Counted from the first letter of the stretch, positions 52,436 through 62,010 are shown. The stretch is DNA of 64,000 nt from Lyngbya sp. CCAP 1446/10 (GCF_026130175.1 NZ_JAIGNI010000013.1:9327-73326); one strand, 5' to 3'. The notes: generated by a model not told the origin, from the letters alone. Numbers and translations: made by a program.

Positions 52436-52510
52436 TTACTCATCAGTTTTGACCCATTTTATTGCTGATTCTGCTGCTTTTTTCGTCGCCTCTAGGTTGA
52501 CTTTGTAAAT
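52436..52510 (-). pseudogene. Remnant of the XPB-like helicase C-terminus
   Basis: The minus strand reads a 24-residue tail ending in a TAA, IYKVNLEATKKAAESAIKWV followed by KTDE. It parallels the last residues of the helicase gene just upstream (IYGVNRETTKKVAESPAKWG). It has no start and a stop four codons upstream. It is a diverged duplicate of the gene's 3' end. Confidence 0.75.
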
Positions 52511-52604
52511 CAATTTGAAATTTTAAAGAAACCTAGGAGTGATTGAATTATATAGCAATCCTTTCCTTAAAACTGCCCTCCCAAAACTAACTTTTTTAAG
52601 ATGA

Positions 52605-54140
52605 CTACCAAGGAATTTCATCATCATCTCCCCATTTCGCTGGTGATTCTGCTACTTTTTTAGTTGTCTCTCGGTTGACTCCGTAAATGGGTGTTGGTTT
52701 GACAATTTCTAATTTCTGATATTCGGGCTGCGGTGGTTGTATTTGTGTTTGCGGTGGGGCTTTTTGAACTTGCATTCCGCCTCGGCGGCGCTGTGATGTT
52801 CTTTCTTCGCTGGTGTCTTCGGTGACGACTTCGTAGAGAATTGCTAACTTATTTACATCGCTGCTTTTGCGGAGAACTCGACCCAATCTCTGGATGTATT
52901 CGCGTTCGCTTCCCGTACCTGATAATATGATCGCAATTCTCGCGTCTGGTACGTCAACTCCTTCGTTGAGGACGTGGGAAGCGACGAGGGTTTTGTATTC
53001 GCCGCTGCGAAATCTATCGAGGATTTCGTGTCTTTCTTTGACTGGGGTTTGGTGGGTGATTGTGGGGATGAGAAATTCTTGGGAAATTCGGTAGACTGTG
53101 GCGTTGTCTCCGGTGAAGATTAAGGTACGCTGGGGAGAGTGTTCGGCTAATATTTGAGCTAGGATTCTCAGTTTGCCTTCGGTACAAAGAGCGATTTCTT
53201 TGGCTTGGCGGTGGGCAATCATGGCGCGTCTTCCTAATGGCGATCGCGCGCTGGCCATGATAAACTGTTTCCAACCTTCGAGGCTGGATATTTTGATGTT
53301 AGACTGTTTTAAGAAGTCGTTGCGAATGTTCATGGATTCGGCATAGCGATCAGTTTCTTCTTTTGACAGTTTGACCATGATTTGAACTATTTTATGGTCG
53401 GCTAATGCGTCGCCTGCTAAATCTTCTGGTTTTTTGCTATATACTGTCGGGCCGACGAGGAAATGTAAGTCGCTGTGGCGGCCGTCGGTGCGATCGGGTG
53501 TTGCTGTTAATCCGAGTCGAAAAGGCGCGATCGCATATTCGGATATTACCCGATAAAAGTCCGTTGGTAAATGGTGGCATTCGTCAAACACCAACAAGCC
53601 GTATTTATTGCCCAAGGTTTCGGCATGAATGCTGGCGCTGTCGTAAGTTGCGACTAAAATTGGCGTTTTGTCCCGCGAACCTCCGCCCAACAATCCAATT
53701 TCGATGTCGGGAAAAGCTGCTTTTAAATTAGCGTACCACTGGTGCATTAAATCGAGAGTCGGTACTACAATTAGTGTACTGCGACCTGTGACTTGCATGG
53801 CTAATTGTGCCAGATAAGTTTTGCCGGAAGCGGTGGGGAGGACGACTACTCCTTGGCTTCCCGCTTCCTGCCAAGCTGCGAGGGCTTCTTGTTGATGCTG
53901 GTAAGGCTGCATTTCAAGGCTGGGCACGAGTTCAAGTAGTTCGTATCCCCTGGCTTCGTCGGTGAAGTTAGTACACTCGGCTTGGAGCGATTCTACCAGC
54001 GGGCGGTAGTGAATGGCCCGAATGCGGAATTTTTCCACGCGATCGTCCCACGTAGCAAAGTCCGCCCAGTCTCTGCCTTTGGGCGGCGGGTGCAACAGGA
54101 GCGTTCCGCGATCGAATGTTAGGGTTGGTATGCGGGGCAT
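52605..54140 (-). CDS. XPB-like DEAD/H-box helicase
   Basis: 511 residues of SF2 helicase: Walker A LPTASGKT (101-108), motif II FDECHH (185-190), motif III LTATPDR (211-217), and motif VI QRLGRVLRKS in the C-terminal RecA domain. The order and N-terminal domain fit XPB-like proteins. XPB unwinds DNA for nucleotide excision repair and pairs with the Bax1 nuclease. The DUF790 gene downstream is consistent with this. The C-terminal Gln/Pro-rich tail (TQIQPPQPEYQ) is extra. Confidence 0.9.
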   Translation of the reverse strand: MPRIPTLTFDRGTLLLHPPPKGRDWADFATWDDRVEKFRIRAIHYRPLVESLQAECTNFTDEARGYELLELVPSLEMQPYQHQQEALAAWQEAGSQGVVVLPTASGKTYLAQLAMQVTGRSTLIVVPTLDLMHQWYANLKAAFPDIEIGLLGGGSRDKTPILVATYDSASIHAETLGNKYGLLVFDECHHLPTDFYRVISEYAIAPFRLGLTATPDRTDGRHSDLHFLVGPTVYSKKPEDLAGDALADHKIVQIMVKLSKEETDRYAESMNIRNDFLKQSNIKISSLEGWKQFIMASARSPLGRRAMIAHRQAKEIALCTEGKLRILAQILAEHSPQRTLIFTGDNATVYRISQEFLIPTITHQTPVKERHEILDRFRSGEYKTLVASHVLNEGVDVPDARIAIILSGTGSEREYIQRLGRVLRKSSDVNKLAILYEVVTEDTSEERTSQRRRGGMQVQKAPPQTQIQPPQPEYQKLEIVKPTPIYGVNRETTKKVAESPAKWGDDDEIPW

Positions 54141-54338
54141 TTGTTTTTGAGACGCGCTGAGTGCAAGCCTGTTAAATTATAGGCGATCGATCAAATATAT
54201 TGACAGCAGACTCTCTATAAGTTATTTTTTTTCTAAGCAAATCTATAGAAGCACAATCTACTTTATACTGTTACAGGTTGTTTGTTGAGATTTTTACCCT
54301 TTTTTTGGCAAACTTATTTGCCAAAGTGTCAAAATTTT
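54141..54338. other. AT-rich intergenic, no gene seen
   Basis: The region before the helicase gene and up to the dispersed repeat at 54339 shows no ORF or hairpin of note. It presumably carries the helicase promoter. Confidence 0.4.
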
Positions 54339-54436
54339 GTAGTAGGGACTTTAGTCCTTGCCGCTGACGGGGAAAGAAAAGAATGAAGTCCTGACTGCAA
54401 ACGGCTTGGGAAAGAAAAAACTGAAGTCCTGACTAA
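54339..54436. repeat. Dispersed palindrome, GGACTTTAGTCC family
   Basis: GTAGTAGGGACTTTAGTCC at the left, then GAAGTCCTGACTGCAAACGG and a second GAAGTCCTGACT. The same family as at 114-139 and 25927-26065. It lies before the methyltransferase gene. Confidence 0.7.
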
Positions 54437-54492
54437 AAAGGGGTTTTTATCGAGTTTCTCCATGCTTTGAGCTCACTTACCCTCTGAATAAT

Positions 54493-55338
54493 ATGTTAGA
54501 CTTTATCAAATACAAACAAAATTTTTTAGACGCGACTAAAGACTGGGATAACGAGAAATGGAATAATTGGTCTGACAATCCATTGGTGATTTATGCTCCA
54601 ATGCTTCAACACAGCCATATCAAAAATTGCCGTTTGGTTGAAAACCGCCTTAAAATGTTGGAATTTTTACCTAAAAATAGTGTGGTTGCTGAGGTTGGAA
54701 CTCAATACGGACGGTTTGCAGAGAAAATTATTTCTATTACCAAGCCCCAAAAACTGCACCTCATAGATTATAGTTTTGACTTGTTTAAACAAGAGCTAAG
54801 TCAGAAAGAAATAAATATATTTCAAGAGGGGATAGAAAATGGAACTATCGAGCTTCACGAAGGCGATTCCTCTACAATTTTAAGCAGCTTTCCTAACGAG
54901 TATTTCGACTGGATATATATCGATGCCGACCACGCCTATGAAGGTGTCTGCAAAGATATTCAGCAAGGTTATACTAAAGTCAAGCCCGACGGAATGATGG
55001 TTTTTAACGATTATACGAATTGGTCGGTATGCGAGATCATACCTTATGGTGTTGCGAAAGCAGCAAATGAGTTTTGTATTGCGAATGATTGGGAAGTAGT
55101 ATTTTTAGCACTTCAGTCTCTAGGCTATCATGATATTGCGATTAGGAAAAACCCTGGGGAAAAGGAGGTGCGAATTCAGTTGCAGGAGGCTAAGTCGGAA
55201 TTAGAAAACTCGCAGCTTCAGATGCAGCAGCTTGAGTTAAAGTTGGAACAGGCTAAAAGCGCGATCGACTTTATGGAAAATGATAAATTTTGGAAATTGC
55301 GATCGCACTGGATGAAAATCAAACAAATATTCTCCTAG
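54493..55338 (+). CDS. Class I SAM-dependent methyltransferase with coiled-coil tail
   Basis: 281 residues. Motif I is AEVGTQYGRFAEKI near residue 67, motif II-like YFDWIYIDADHAYEG near 137 and the acidic FNDYTNW near 170. The fold resembles MdmC-like methyltransferases that act on sugars or small molecules. The last ~60 residues (from IQLQEAKSELENSQLQMQQL) are a coiled coil ending KFWKLRSHWMKIKQ, a motif often found in glycosyltransferase and polysaccharide gene clusters. The substrate is unknown. Confidence 0.8.
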   Translation: MLDFIKYKQNFLDATKDWDNEKWNNWSDNPLVIYAPMLQHSHIKNCRLVENRLKMLEFLPKNSVVAEVGTQYGRFAEKIISITKPQKLHLIDYSFDLFKQELSQKEINIFQEGIENGTIELHEGDSSTILSSFPNEYFDWIYIDADHAYEGVCKDIQQGYTKVKPDGMMVFNDYTNWSVCEIIPYGVAKAANEFCIANDWEVVFLALQSLGYHDIAIRKNPGEKEVRIQLQEAKSELENSQLQMQQLELKLEQAKSAIDFMENDKFWKLRSHWMKIKQIFS

Positions 55339-55443
55339 CCCCGCCGGATTCCCAAATCTAAAATCTCCAAGAGTATTGTCCCGGTGGGGCTGGTTTTTAG
55401 GTTAAATTCGATCGACATAAGCCTGAGATTTAGAGTATCACGT

Positions 55444-56532
55444 ATGGAAATAGGCGTCCCCAAGGAAATCAAGGATTTGGAGTTTCGAGTCGGGCTCAGC
55501 CCCACCAGTGTCCGGGCTTGTTCGGACAAAGGCCACACAGTTTTTGTGGAAACGAATGCTGGTGCTGGGGCAGGTTTTACCGACGAGGACTACGTTCAAG
55601 CCGGGGCGAAGATTGTCTCCAAGGCTTCAGATGTCTGGAATCGGCAACTAATTGTTAAAGTTAAAGAACCGCTGCCCGCTGAGTATCCGCTGATTGAAAA
55701 AGAGCAGTTGCTGTTTACATATTTGCACTTAGCAGCCGATCGTACATTAACCGAGCACTTAATCAGCAGCGGAGTCCAGGCCATCGCCTACGAAACCGTC
55801 GAACTCCCCGACAGGAAATTGCCGCTGCTAACGCCGATGAGCATTATTGCAGGGCGTTTGGCCATGCAGTTCGGTGCTCGGTTTCTGGAACGGCAGCAAG
55901 GCGGCAGAGGCGTACTTTTGGGCGGCGTAGCGGGGGTAAGACCGGGCAAAGTTGTGATTTTGGGCGGCGGAATCGTTGGCACAGAAGCAGCCCGTATTGC
56001 TGTCGGAATGGGCGCTAGAGTCCAGATTTTAGATGTAAATGTCGATCGACTCGCTTATCTAGAAACTCTGTTCGGTTCCAGAGTAGAATACCTCTACAGC
56101 AGTCCTTTGCAAATTGAAGCAGTTATCCCCGATGCTGATTTATTAATCGGTGCAGTTTTGGTGTTGGGCAAAAAAGCTCCGGTGTTGGTTTCTCGCGCAT
56201 TTGTTGCCAAGATGCACCCCGGTTCTGTGATTGTTGACGTAGCCGTTGACCAAGGCGGCTGCGTGGAAACTTTGCGAGTAACTTCTCACACAAATCCTAC
56301 TTATGTTGAGGAAGGAGTTGTGCATTACGGTGTACCAAATATGCCCGGTGCCGTGCCTTGGACTGCAACTCAAGCTTTGAATAACAGCACTTTGCCTTAT
56401 GTTTTGCAGTTGGCAAATAACGGGATTAAAGCTTTAGAAATTAATCCGAGTTTAGCGAAGGGATTGAACGTGCAGAATCACCGATTGGTGCATCCGGCGG
56501 TGCGCGAGGTTTTCCCCGATTTGCCTGATTAA
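55444..56532 (+). CDS. ald: Alanine dehydrogenase
   Basis: 362 residues from the ATG at 55444; upstream codons are not family-like. MEIGVPKEIKDLEFRVGLSP is the canonical start. The NAD loop is VVILGGGIVGTEAARIAVGM with Gly-x-Gly-x-x-Gly. Catalytic Lys is in LIVKVKEP and the Asp in VDVAVDQGG. The conserved MPGAVPWTATQAL end is seen. It converts alanine and pyruvate plus ammonia with NAD. Monocistronic; a GTAGGGTGCGT palindrome follows. Confidence 0.95.
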   Translation: MEIGVPKEIKDLEFRVGLSPTSVRACSDKGHTVFVETNAGAGAGFTDEDYVQAGAKIVSKASDVWNRQLIVKVKEPLPAEYPLIEKEQLLFTYLHLAADRTLTEHLISSGVQAIAYETVELPDRKLPLLTPMSIIAGRLAMQFGARFLERQQGGRGVLLGGVAGVRPGKVVILGGGIVGTEAARIAVGMGARVQILDVNVDRLAYLETLFGSRVEYLYSSPLQIEAVIPDADLLIGAVLVLGKKAPVLVSRAFVAKMHPGSVIVDVAVDQGGCVETLRVTSHTNPTYVEEGVVHYGVPNMPGAVPWTATQALNNSTLPYVLQLANNGIKALEINPSLAKGLNVQNHRLVHPAVREVFPDLPD

Positions 56533-56543
56533 ATTTAAATCCT

Positions 56544-56605
56544 GTAGGGTGCGTCAGGTCGTAGTTTCTCGATTAATAAACTAACACTTTGCTGACGTAC
56601 CCTAC
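56544..56605. repeat. Dispersed palindrome, GTAGGGTGCGTCAG family
   Basis: GTAGGGTGCGTCAG and CTGACGTACCCTAC (one mismatch) with about 34 bases between. It lies directly behind alanine dehydrogenase. The rest of the gap to 56850 shows no gene, only short repeats. Confidence 0.75.
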
Positions 56606-56850
56606 AAGATTACTAAATTTTGTAGTTATTGAATAGCCTGGTGCGTCGCTGTTAGATTGTCGCTCTTTCTTGAGGATCGAGGGTTAATGGCTGACACATA
56701 GGTAGCCGAGGTGAGAACTATCTGCCAAGACAATTTTAACATAATGGGCATGGGGCATTTAAATTAATCGCATCCCCGAATTAAAATTTAATTGCAAAAA
56801 ACACTTGACAGATTCCCGAAGATATGGGACAGTAGTGATTCGTGACCAAT

Positions 56851-56932
56851 GCGGAACTGGCGGAATTGGTAGACGCGCATGATTCAGGTTCATGTGGTGC
56901 AAGCCTTCCGGGTTCAAGTCCCGGGTTCCGCA
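56851..56932 (+). tRNA. tRNA-Leu(CAG)
   Basis: 82 bases. Acceptor GCGGAAC pairs with GTTCCGC at the 3' end, discriminator A. The anticodon loop TTCAGGT gives CAG (reads CUG, Leu). D-loop GAATTGGTAGA, T-arm GGGTTCAAGTCCC, and a variable arm GGTGCAAGCC, the long class II arm of leucine tRNAs. No CCA is encoded. Confidence 0.95.
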
Positions 56933-57006
56933 TTCCCAAGGCAGAAAAAAGTTTGGGGTTAACCCGATACAGGCAATTAACCCCATTCGCTCTGCTGAAT
57001 TAAACA

Positions 57007-57789
57007 ATGATTACAAGTATTCAAAATCCCCTAGTTAAAGAAGTCCGCAGGCTGCACAGCTCGAAGGGACGCAGGGAACAACAATTATTTTTACTCGAAG
57101 GGACGCATTTGCTGGAAGAAGCTTGCGCGGCAAAGTACCCGTTAGAAACAGTTTGCTGTACTCCCGAATGGCTGGATCAGCACGAAAAACTGTGGGATCA
57201 AATTCTTAGTTTAGCCGATCGCACAGAATTAGTAAGTGCAAAAGTCTTAGAGTCGATCGCCACCACAGTTCAACCAGACGGCATTATCGCCACCGCACCC
57301 CGCACCGCCACCGCGCCCGCAGAAATCTCAAATTTAGGAATAGCCCTCGAAACCATCCAAGATCCCGGCAACTTAGGGGCGATCGTCCGTACGGCTGCGG
57401 CTGCTAATGCCGACGGTTTACTGCTGAGCGCAGACAGCGCAGATTTAGACCATCCAAAGGTGCTGCGCGCCTCAGCAGGAGCTTGGTTTAAACTGCCCAT
57501 AGCTGTCACTCCAGATTTAACCGCCGAAGTCTCCAGGTACAAAAATCGGGGAATGCAAATATTAGCAACCGTCGCCGACGCCAGTTTAACTTATTGGGAA
57601 GTAGATTTGCGAGTGCCAACTCTGATAGTTTTGGGTAACGAAGGTTCTGGATTGTCGCCAGAATTGAGAAGTTTGGCCGATCGACAAATCCAAATCCCCC
57701 TCAGTCGCAGTGTAGAATCATTAAATGTGTCGATCGCCTCTGCCCTAATCTTGTATGAAGCTCAACGGCAAAGAAGTCAGTCGATGTGA
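57007..57789 (+). CDS. TrmH/SpoU-family RNA methyltransferase
   Basis: 260 residues. The SpoU fold is shown by the N-terminal substrate-binding domain (LVKEVRRLHSSKGRREQQLF), motif 1 ETIQDPGNLGAIVRTAAAAN, motif 2 LGNEGSGLSPEL and motif 3 IPLSRSVESLNVSIASALIL, with a trefoil knot. It methylates a ribose 2'-O in rRNA or tRNA. The exact target is not known. It lies next to tRNA-Leu but that is not evidence of a link. Confidence 0.92.
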   Translation: MITSIQNPLVKEVRRLHSSKGRREQQLFLLEGTHLLEEACAAKYPLETVCCTPEWLDQHEKLWDQILSLADRTELVSAKVLESIATTVQPDGIIATAPRTATAPAEISNLGIALETIQDPGNLGAIVRTAAAANADGLLLSADSADLDHPKVLRASAGAWFKLPIAVTPDLTAEVSRYKNRGMQILATVADASLTYWEVDLRVPTLIVLGNEGSGLSPELRSLADRQIQIPLSRSVESLNVSIASALILYEAQRQRSQSM

Positions 57790-57861
57790 GATTTGAGACT
57801 TCGATTTGAGATTTATCTGATGTCCGGTGGATTGACCTTTATCGCATCTGGCTATTTATTT

Positions 57862-59139
57862 ATGACTCATTTTGGTCTGATTTGTCCCGCATCAACTGGT
57901 CATCTCAACACTATGTTGCCCTTGGGGAAAGAACTGCACCGGCGAGGTCATCGCGTCACCCTATTCGGGATACTCGATGCTCAAACCAAGACACTAGCCG
58001 CAGGATTGGAATTTCAAGCGATAGGTGAATCTGAATATCCCCTTGGATCAGTAGCGCAAGTGCTTACCCAGCTAGGAAAACTGAGCGGCATGACAGCATT
58101 GCGATATACCCTTAGCTGGATAGGGAAAACGGTGACCTTGTTTCTGCGAGAACTTCCGCCAGCATTGAAAGCCGCTGGCGTAGAAGCCTTGCTAATAGAT
58201 CAAATTTCACCAGGCGCAGGGACGGTGGCAGATTTCCTGGGGATTCCCTTTGTTACCATTTGCAGTGCCGTAGTTGTGAATCGAGAAGCAACAATTCCGC
58301 CTTTTTTCACAACTTGGGGCTATAATCCGGCTTTGTGGTCAATATTGCGAAATCGAGCAGCTTATTCTTTTTTCGATCGCATGGCGCAACCAGTTCAAGA
58401 TTTAATAGATGAATATCGCAGAGAGTGGAAGTTGCCTCTACAGTCACACCCCAATCAAGGTTATTCGCAACTGGCTCAAATCAGTCAACAGCCTGCTGAA
58501 TTAGAATTTCCCCGCCAGCAGTTGCCCCAATGCTTCCATTTCACAGGGCCTTACCATAGCGCAACAGGTAGGCAAATCGCCGATTTCCCCTTTGAAAAGT
58601 TGACTGGGCAACCGTTGATTTATGCTTCAATGGGGACGATCCAAAATCGCCTATTAGAAACTTTTTATAATATTGCTGAGGCTTGTGTGGGTTTAGATGC
58701 TCAATTAGTGATTTCTTTGGGCGGTTCAGCCACTCCCGACTCGCTGCCTAATTTGCCTGGTTCGCCGCTGGTTGTAGAATATGCACCGCAATTGGAATTG
58801 CTTCAAAAAGCTACACTTACTATTACCCATTGTGGCATGAATACTACCCTAGAATCTTTAACCAATGGTGTACCGATCGTAGCAATTCCAGTTACTAACG
58901 ATCAACCCGGAATAGCAGCGCGTGTTGCTTGGACGGGTGCGGGTGAAGTCGTTCCCCTTGCTAAGTTGAACGTTTCTAGATTGCGAACTGCTGTTAAGCG
59001 GGTGCTGACGGAAGATGCTTATAAAAAGAATGCTTCCAGGTTACAAGCAGCTATTCGTGGGGCTGGTGGGGTTAGTCGGGCTATTGATATTGTGGAACAG
59101 GTGATATCTACAGGAAAAACTGTATTATTTCAAAAATAG
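57862..59139 (+). CDS. MGT-type family 1 glycosyltransferase
   Basis: 425 residues from the ATG at 57862. It is a family 1 macrolide/UGT-like glycosyltransferase: HFGLICPASTGHLNTMLPLG at the N-terminus, and the C-terminal donor motif EYAPQLELLQKATLTITHCG then MNTTLESLTNGVPIVAIPV. YASMGTIQNR begins the C-domain. The relatives include zeaxanthin glucosyltransferase CrtX. The acceptor is likely a hydrophobic aglycone. It lies directly before the acyltransferase gene, spacing 101 bases. Confidence 0.85.
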   Translation: MTHFGLICPASTGHLNTMLPLGKELHRRGHRVTLFGILDAQTKTLAAGLEFQAIGESEYPLGSVAQVLTQLGKLSGMTALRYTLSWIGKTVTLFLRELPPALKAAGVEALLIDQISPGAGTVADFLGIPFVTICSAVVVNREATIPPFFTTWGYNPALWSILRNRAAYSFFDRMAQPVQDLIDEYRREWKLPLQSHPNQGYSQLAQISQQPAELEFPRQQLPQCFHFTGPYHSATGRQIADFPFEKLTGQPLIYASMGTIQNRLLETFYNIAEACVGLDAQLVISLGGSATPDSLPNLPGSPLVVEYAPQLELLQKATLTITHCGMNTTLESLTNGVPIVAIPVTNDQPGIAARVAWTGAGEVVPLAKLNVSRLRTAVKRVLTEDAYKKNASRLQAAIRGAGGVSRAIDIVEQVISTGKTVLFQK

Positions 59140-59240
59140 AAAAACAGGAATTTTTCACCCTTAGTCATCAGGCATTTGTATAATGGGCTTGAGCGCTGTG
59201 CGTAAGTCCTGATTATTTTACATTCTCCCATTCCACTAAT

Positions 59241-60566
59241 ATGAACATCCTAAATAGAAAACTTGGTCTGCTCGAAAATCTATTTGAAATTATCCACGAG
59301 TTGGGTGGAATGATCGATGTAAATGTTGCTAGAATCGAAGGTGAACTTACACCTGATATCCTGCAACAGGCTCTCGATTTGATACAGAAGCGTCATCCAA
59401 TGTTGCAAGTTCATATCGTTAATGCAGAAGATGGCAATTATTTTAAATCGGAAGGAACACCGAAAATTCCTTTGCAGGTTATAGATAAGCAATCTGAGAA
59501 TCAATGGATTGAGATTGCTGAAGAAGAATTGCACAAAAAATTCCCTGGTGGCACAAATCCTCTTTGTAGAGTGACGTTTATTCGTGCTGCTAAAAGTAAC
59601 GAATTCAGTGAAATTATTGCCACATTTCATCACGCTATCATTGATGGTATGTCTTGCATGAATTTCATCAATGAACTATTGTCCTATTGTCACAAAATTC
59701 CAGATGGAGAAAATATATCTGAAATCCCTACGATGAAACTTCTACCGCCACTAGAAGAGATGCTAAACAGGAATCTCATCAGTCCAAATAACCTTGATGA
59801 AGCTGAACAAAAACCACTTCAAGAATTTCCCAAACCTCAGTTAATTATTGAAACCGAAGCACCTCCAAGTCAGCGACGCACAAATCTTGTGACTCGAATT
59901 TTCAGTAAAGAGATGACTCTAAGACTGAAAGAACGTTGTAAACAAGAACAAACTACCATACATGGTGCTTTATGTGCAGCAATGTTATTGGGAACAGCAA
60001 AAATTGCTTTTAAGGATACATCTCTGAGTTTATCCTGCGGCTCAAATGTAAGTTTAAGAAAGTCTTGTCAGCCTGAAATAACTCCTGAATCTATTGGTTG
60101 CTTTATCTCGATCGTGGAAGAAATTCACACCTTAGAAGAAAATACTACTTTTTGGGATTTGGCAAGGGAATGTAAATCAAAAATCAGTAAGTCCATTAGT
60201 CTAGGAATTCCGATAGCTCGTTTTTGTAATGAAAGTTTGCAATATGTAAATGAGGATATAATTATCCAACTTTCTAATCAGAATATGGGACGAAAAAATA
60301 CAATAGAGATATCAAATCGTGGTCAATTTAATTTAGCCGACAAATATGGCGAATTAAAACTGAAAGAGTTATACTTTGCGACAGGACAGCATTGGCTTGG
60401 TGGTTCTTTTTGGTTAGGTGTAGTAACTTTCCATGAAGAGCTATTTTGTAGTTTTGCCCATGTAGTCCCTTTAGTAAGTGCTAAGACTGCACAATTGTTA
60501 GCAGATTCTTTTAGAGACACTGTTGAGCAAGCTTGTATATCGGAATCAAATCATAAAACAACTTGA
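59241..60566 (+). CDS. Condensation-type acyltransferase (PapA/WES-like)
   Basis: 441 residues. The active-site motif HHAIIDG is at residues 130-136, in the setting of NRPS condensation and PapA5/alcohol acyltransferases. SIGCFISIVEE (around 285) is the second family motif. There is no carrier or adenylation domain. It should move an acyl chain to an alcohol or sugar, for example the product of the neighbouring glycosyltransferase. The sequence looks AT-richer than neighbours. Convergent with the P450 gene. Confidence 0.82.
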   Translation: MNILNRKLGLLENLFEIIHELGGMIDVNVARIEGELTPDILQQALDLIQKRHPMLQVHIVNAEDGNYFKSEGTPKIPLQVIDKQSENQWIEIAEEELHKKFPGGTNPLCRVTFIRAAKSNEFSEIIATFHHAIIDGMSCMNFINELLSYCHKIPDGENISEIPTMKLLPPLEEMLNRNLISPNNLDEAEQKPLQEFPKPQLIIETEAPPSQRRTNLVTRIFSKEMTLRLKERCKQEQTTIHGALCAAMLLGTAKIAFKDTSLSLSCGSNVSLRKSCQPEITPESIGCFISIVEEIHTLEENTTFWDLARECKSKISKSISLGIPIARFCNESLQYVNEDIIIQLSNQNMGRKNTIEISNRGQFNLADKYGELKLKELYFATGQHWLGGSFWLGVVTFHEELFCSFAHVVPLVSAKTAQLLADSFRDTVEQACISESNHKTT

Positions 60567-60654
60567 TTAGCCTTTGAATCTAATTACACCATTGCTCACG
60601 GATTATTTTAACATCTTTAAAAACAATCGAGCTAGTTTTGAGAATTCCCTGATT

Positions 60655-62010
60655 TTAGGATCGCATCCCATTTGCAACCATCTTAACACCTTCTGACGGT
60701 CTTAATAGAAAGCCCCCACGAACCGGCTGCACAGGCTTAGTATTTGCAAGTTCCATCTGCCAACTAGATAAAACTTTTGCCAGCACCACTTTCATTTCAA
60801 ATTGGGCAAATGCCATGCCAATACAGCGCCGATTGCCGCCGCCAAAGGGAAAATACTCATAGGTGGCAAATTGACGCTCTAAAAAACGTTCTGGTTTAAA
60901 CTGTTTTGGCTCAGGATATAAATCTTCCCGATGATGGGTGAGATAAATACAGGGAATTACCAAAGTACCTGGTTCTAAACAATACCCCATGATTTCTAAA
61001 GGTGATTTCACAACTCGATTTAATGCCAACATTACTACTGGGTAAAGACGCTGTGTTTCTTGGCAAACAGCATTCAAATATGGCAGCTTTAAAATGGCAT
61101 TAGAATCTGGATTTTCACCCAGGGAATCTAATTCTTGCAGCAGTTTCTCGCGTACTTCTGGCAGATAGTGAATCCAGTATAATGCCCAGGCCAAAGAAGT
61201 CGCCGTAGTTTCGTGACCCGCAGCTAAGAGGGTAATCAACTCATCGCGTAATTCCACATTCGTCATCGCTTCACCAGCTTCATCACGAGCCGCCATCATC
61301 AAAGACAAAATATCAGTCCGAGAGGGATCTGGTTGTGCTTTGCGTTCCTGAATTTCAGCATAGATTAGATCGTCAATTTGCTGCTTTAACACTATGAACT
61401 TTCCCCAAGGACTCCACGCGCCTAAATCCTGTTGTAATGACGGAAAAAGTAGCATTAATCCCATCACAAAAGGTTGTTTTGGATTCAGTATTTCGATCAG
61501 AAGTTCTTTAAGTTTTTCATAACGTAGCCCTTCCTCCAGACCAAATACAGCTTTTAAAATCACCTGAAAGGAGATTTCTTGCATGGAAGAAAGGACTGAA
61601 AAAGGTGCGCCGATCGCCCATTGCGCCGTCACTTGCTGAGTGATATCAGCAATTAACTCACCATAAGCCCGCATCCGTTCTCCATGCAAGGGAGGAGTCA
61701 ACAGCTTGCGCTGGCGTTGGTGCGGTTCCCCCGCCAGAGCAAGCATTGATTGCTGTCCCAACAAAGGCGATTTAATACCCGCCGATTCCCCAGAGTCTAA
61801 TTGTTTGGGATCGGTGCTAAAAATCTCCTGAATTGCCTGGGGGTTGCTAACGAATACTTGAGGCGTAAAAACAGGGCCAATGCGGAGGGTGAAAATATCA
61901 CCATAGCTTTGGGAACAGGCTTCCATATATTCCAGAGGTTTAGTCATCCACTGGAATGTCTGTCTTAAGGGGGATGTTTCGGGGCCTTCAGGCAGTTTGT
62001 TGTAGGGCAT
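60655..62010 (-). CDS. Cytochrome P450, CYP110-like
   Basis: 451 residues. All P450 motifs are present: I-helix AGHETT (264-269), ExxR at 318-321, PERF (373-376), and heme-binding FGGGNRRCIG with Cys396. The N-terminus has a hydrophobic proline-rich start (LPEGPETSPLRQTF) without a strong membrane anchor. It resembles the CYP110 group of cyanobacteria, which oxidise fatty acids, terpenes or alkanes. The redox partner is not adjacent. Together with the glycosyltransferase and acyltransferase it may form a tailoring cluster. Confidence 0.9.
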   Translation of the reverse strand: MPYNKLPEGPETSPLRQTFQWMTKPLEYMEACSQSYGDIFTLRIGPVFTPQVFVSNPQAIQEIFSTDPKQLDSGESAGIKSPLLGQQSMLALAGEPHQRQRKLLTPPLHGERMRAYGELIADITQQVTAQWAIGAPFSVLSSMQEISFQVILKAVFGLEEGLRYEKLKELLIEILNPKQPFVMGLMLLFPSLQQDLGAWSPWGKFIVLKQQIDDLIYAEIQERKAQPDPSRTDILSLMMAARDEAGEAMTNVELRDELITLLAAGHETTATSLAWALYWIHYLPEVREKLLQELDSLGENPDSNAILKLPYLNAVCQETQRLYPVVMLALNRVVKSPLEIMGYCLEPGTLVIPCIYLTHHREDLYPEPKQFKPERFLERQFATYEYFPFGGGNRRCIGMAFAQFEMKVVLAKVLSSWQMELANTKPVQPVRGGFLLRPSEGVKMVANGMRS

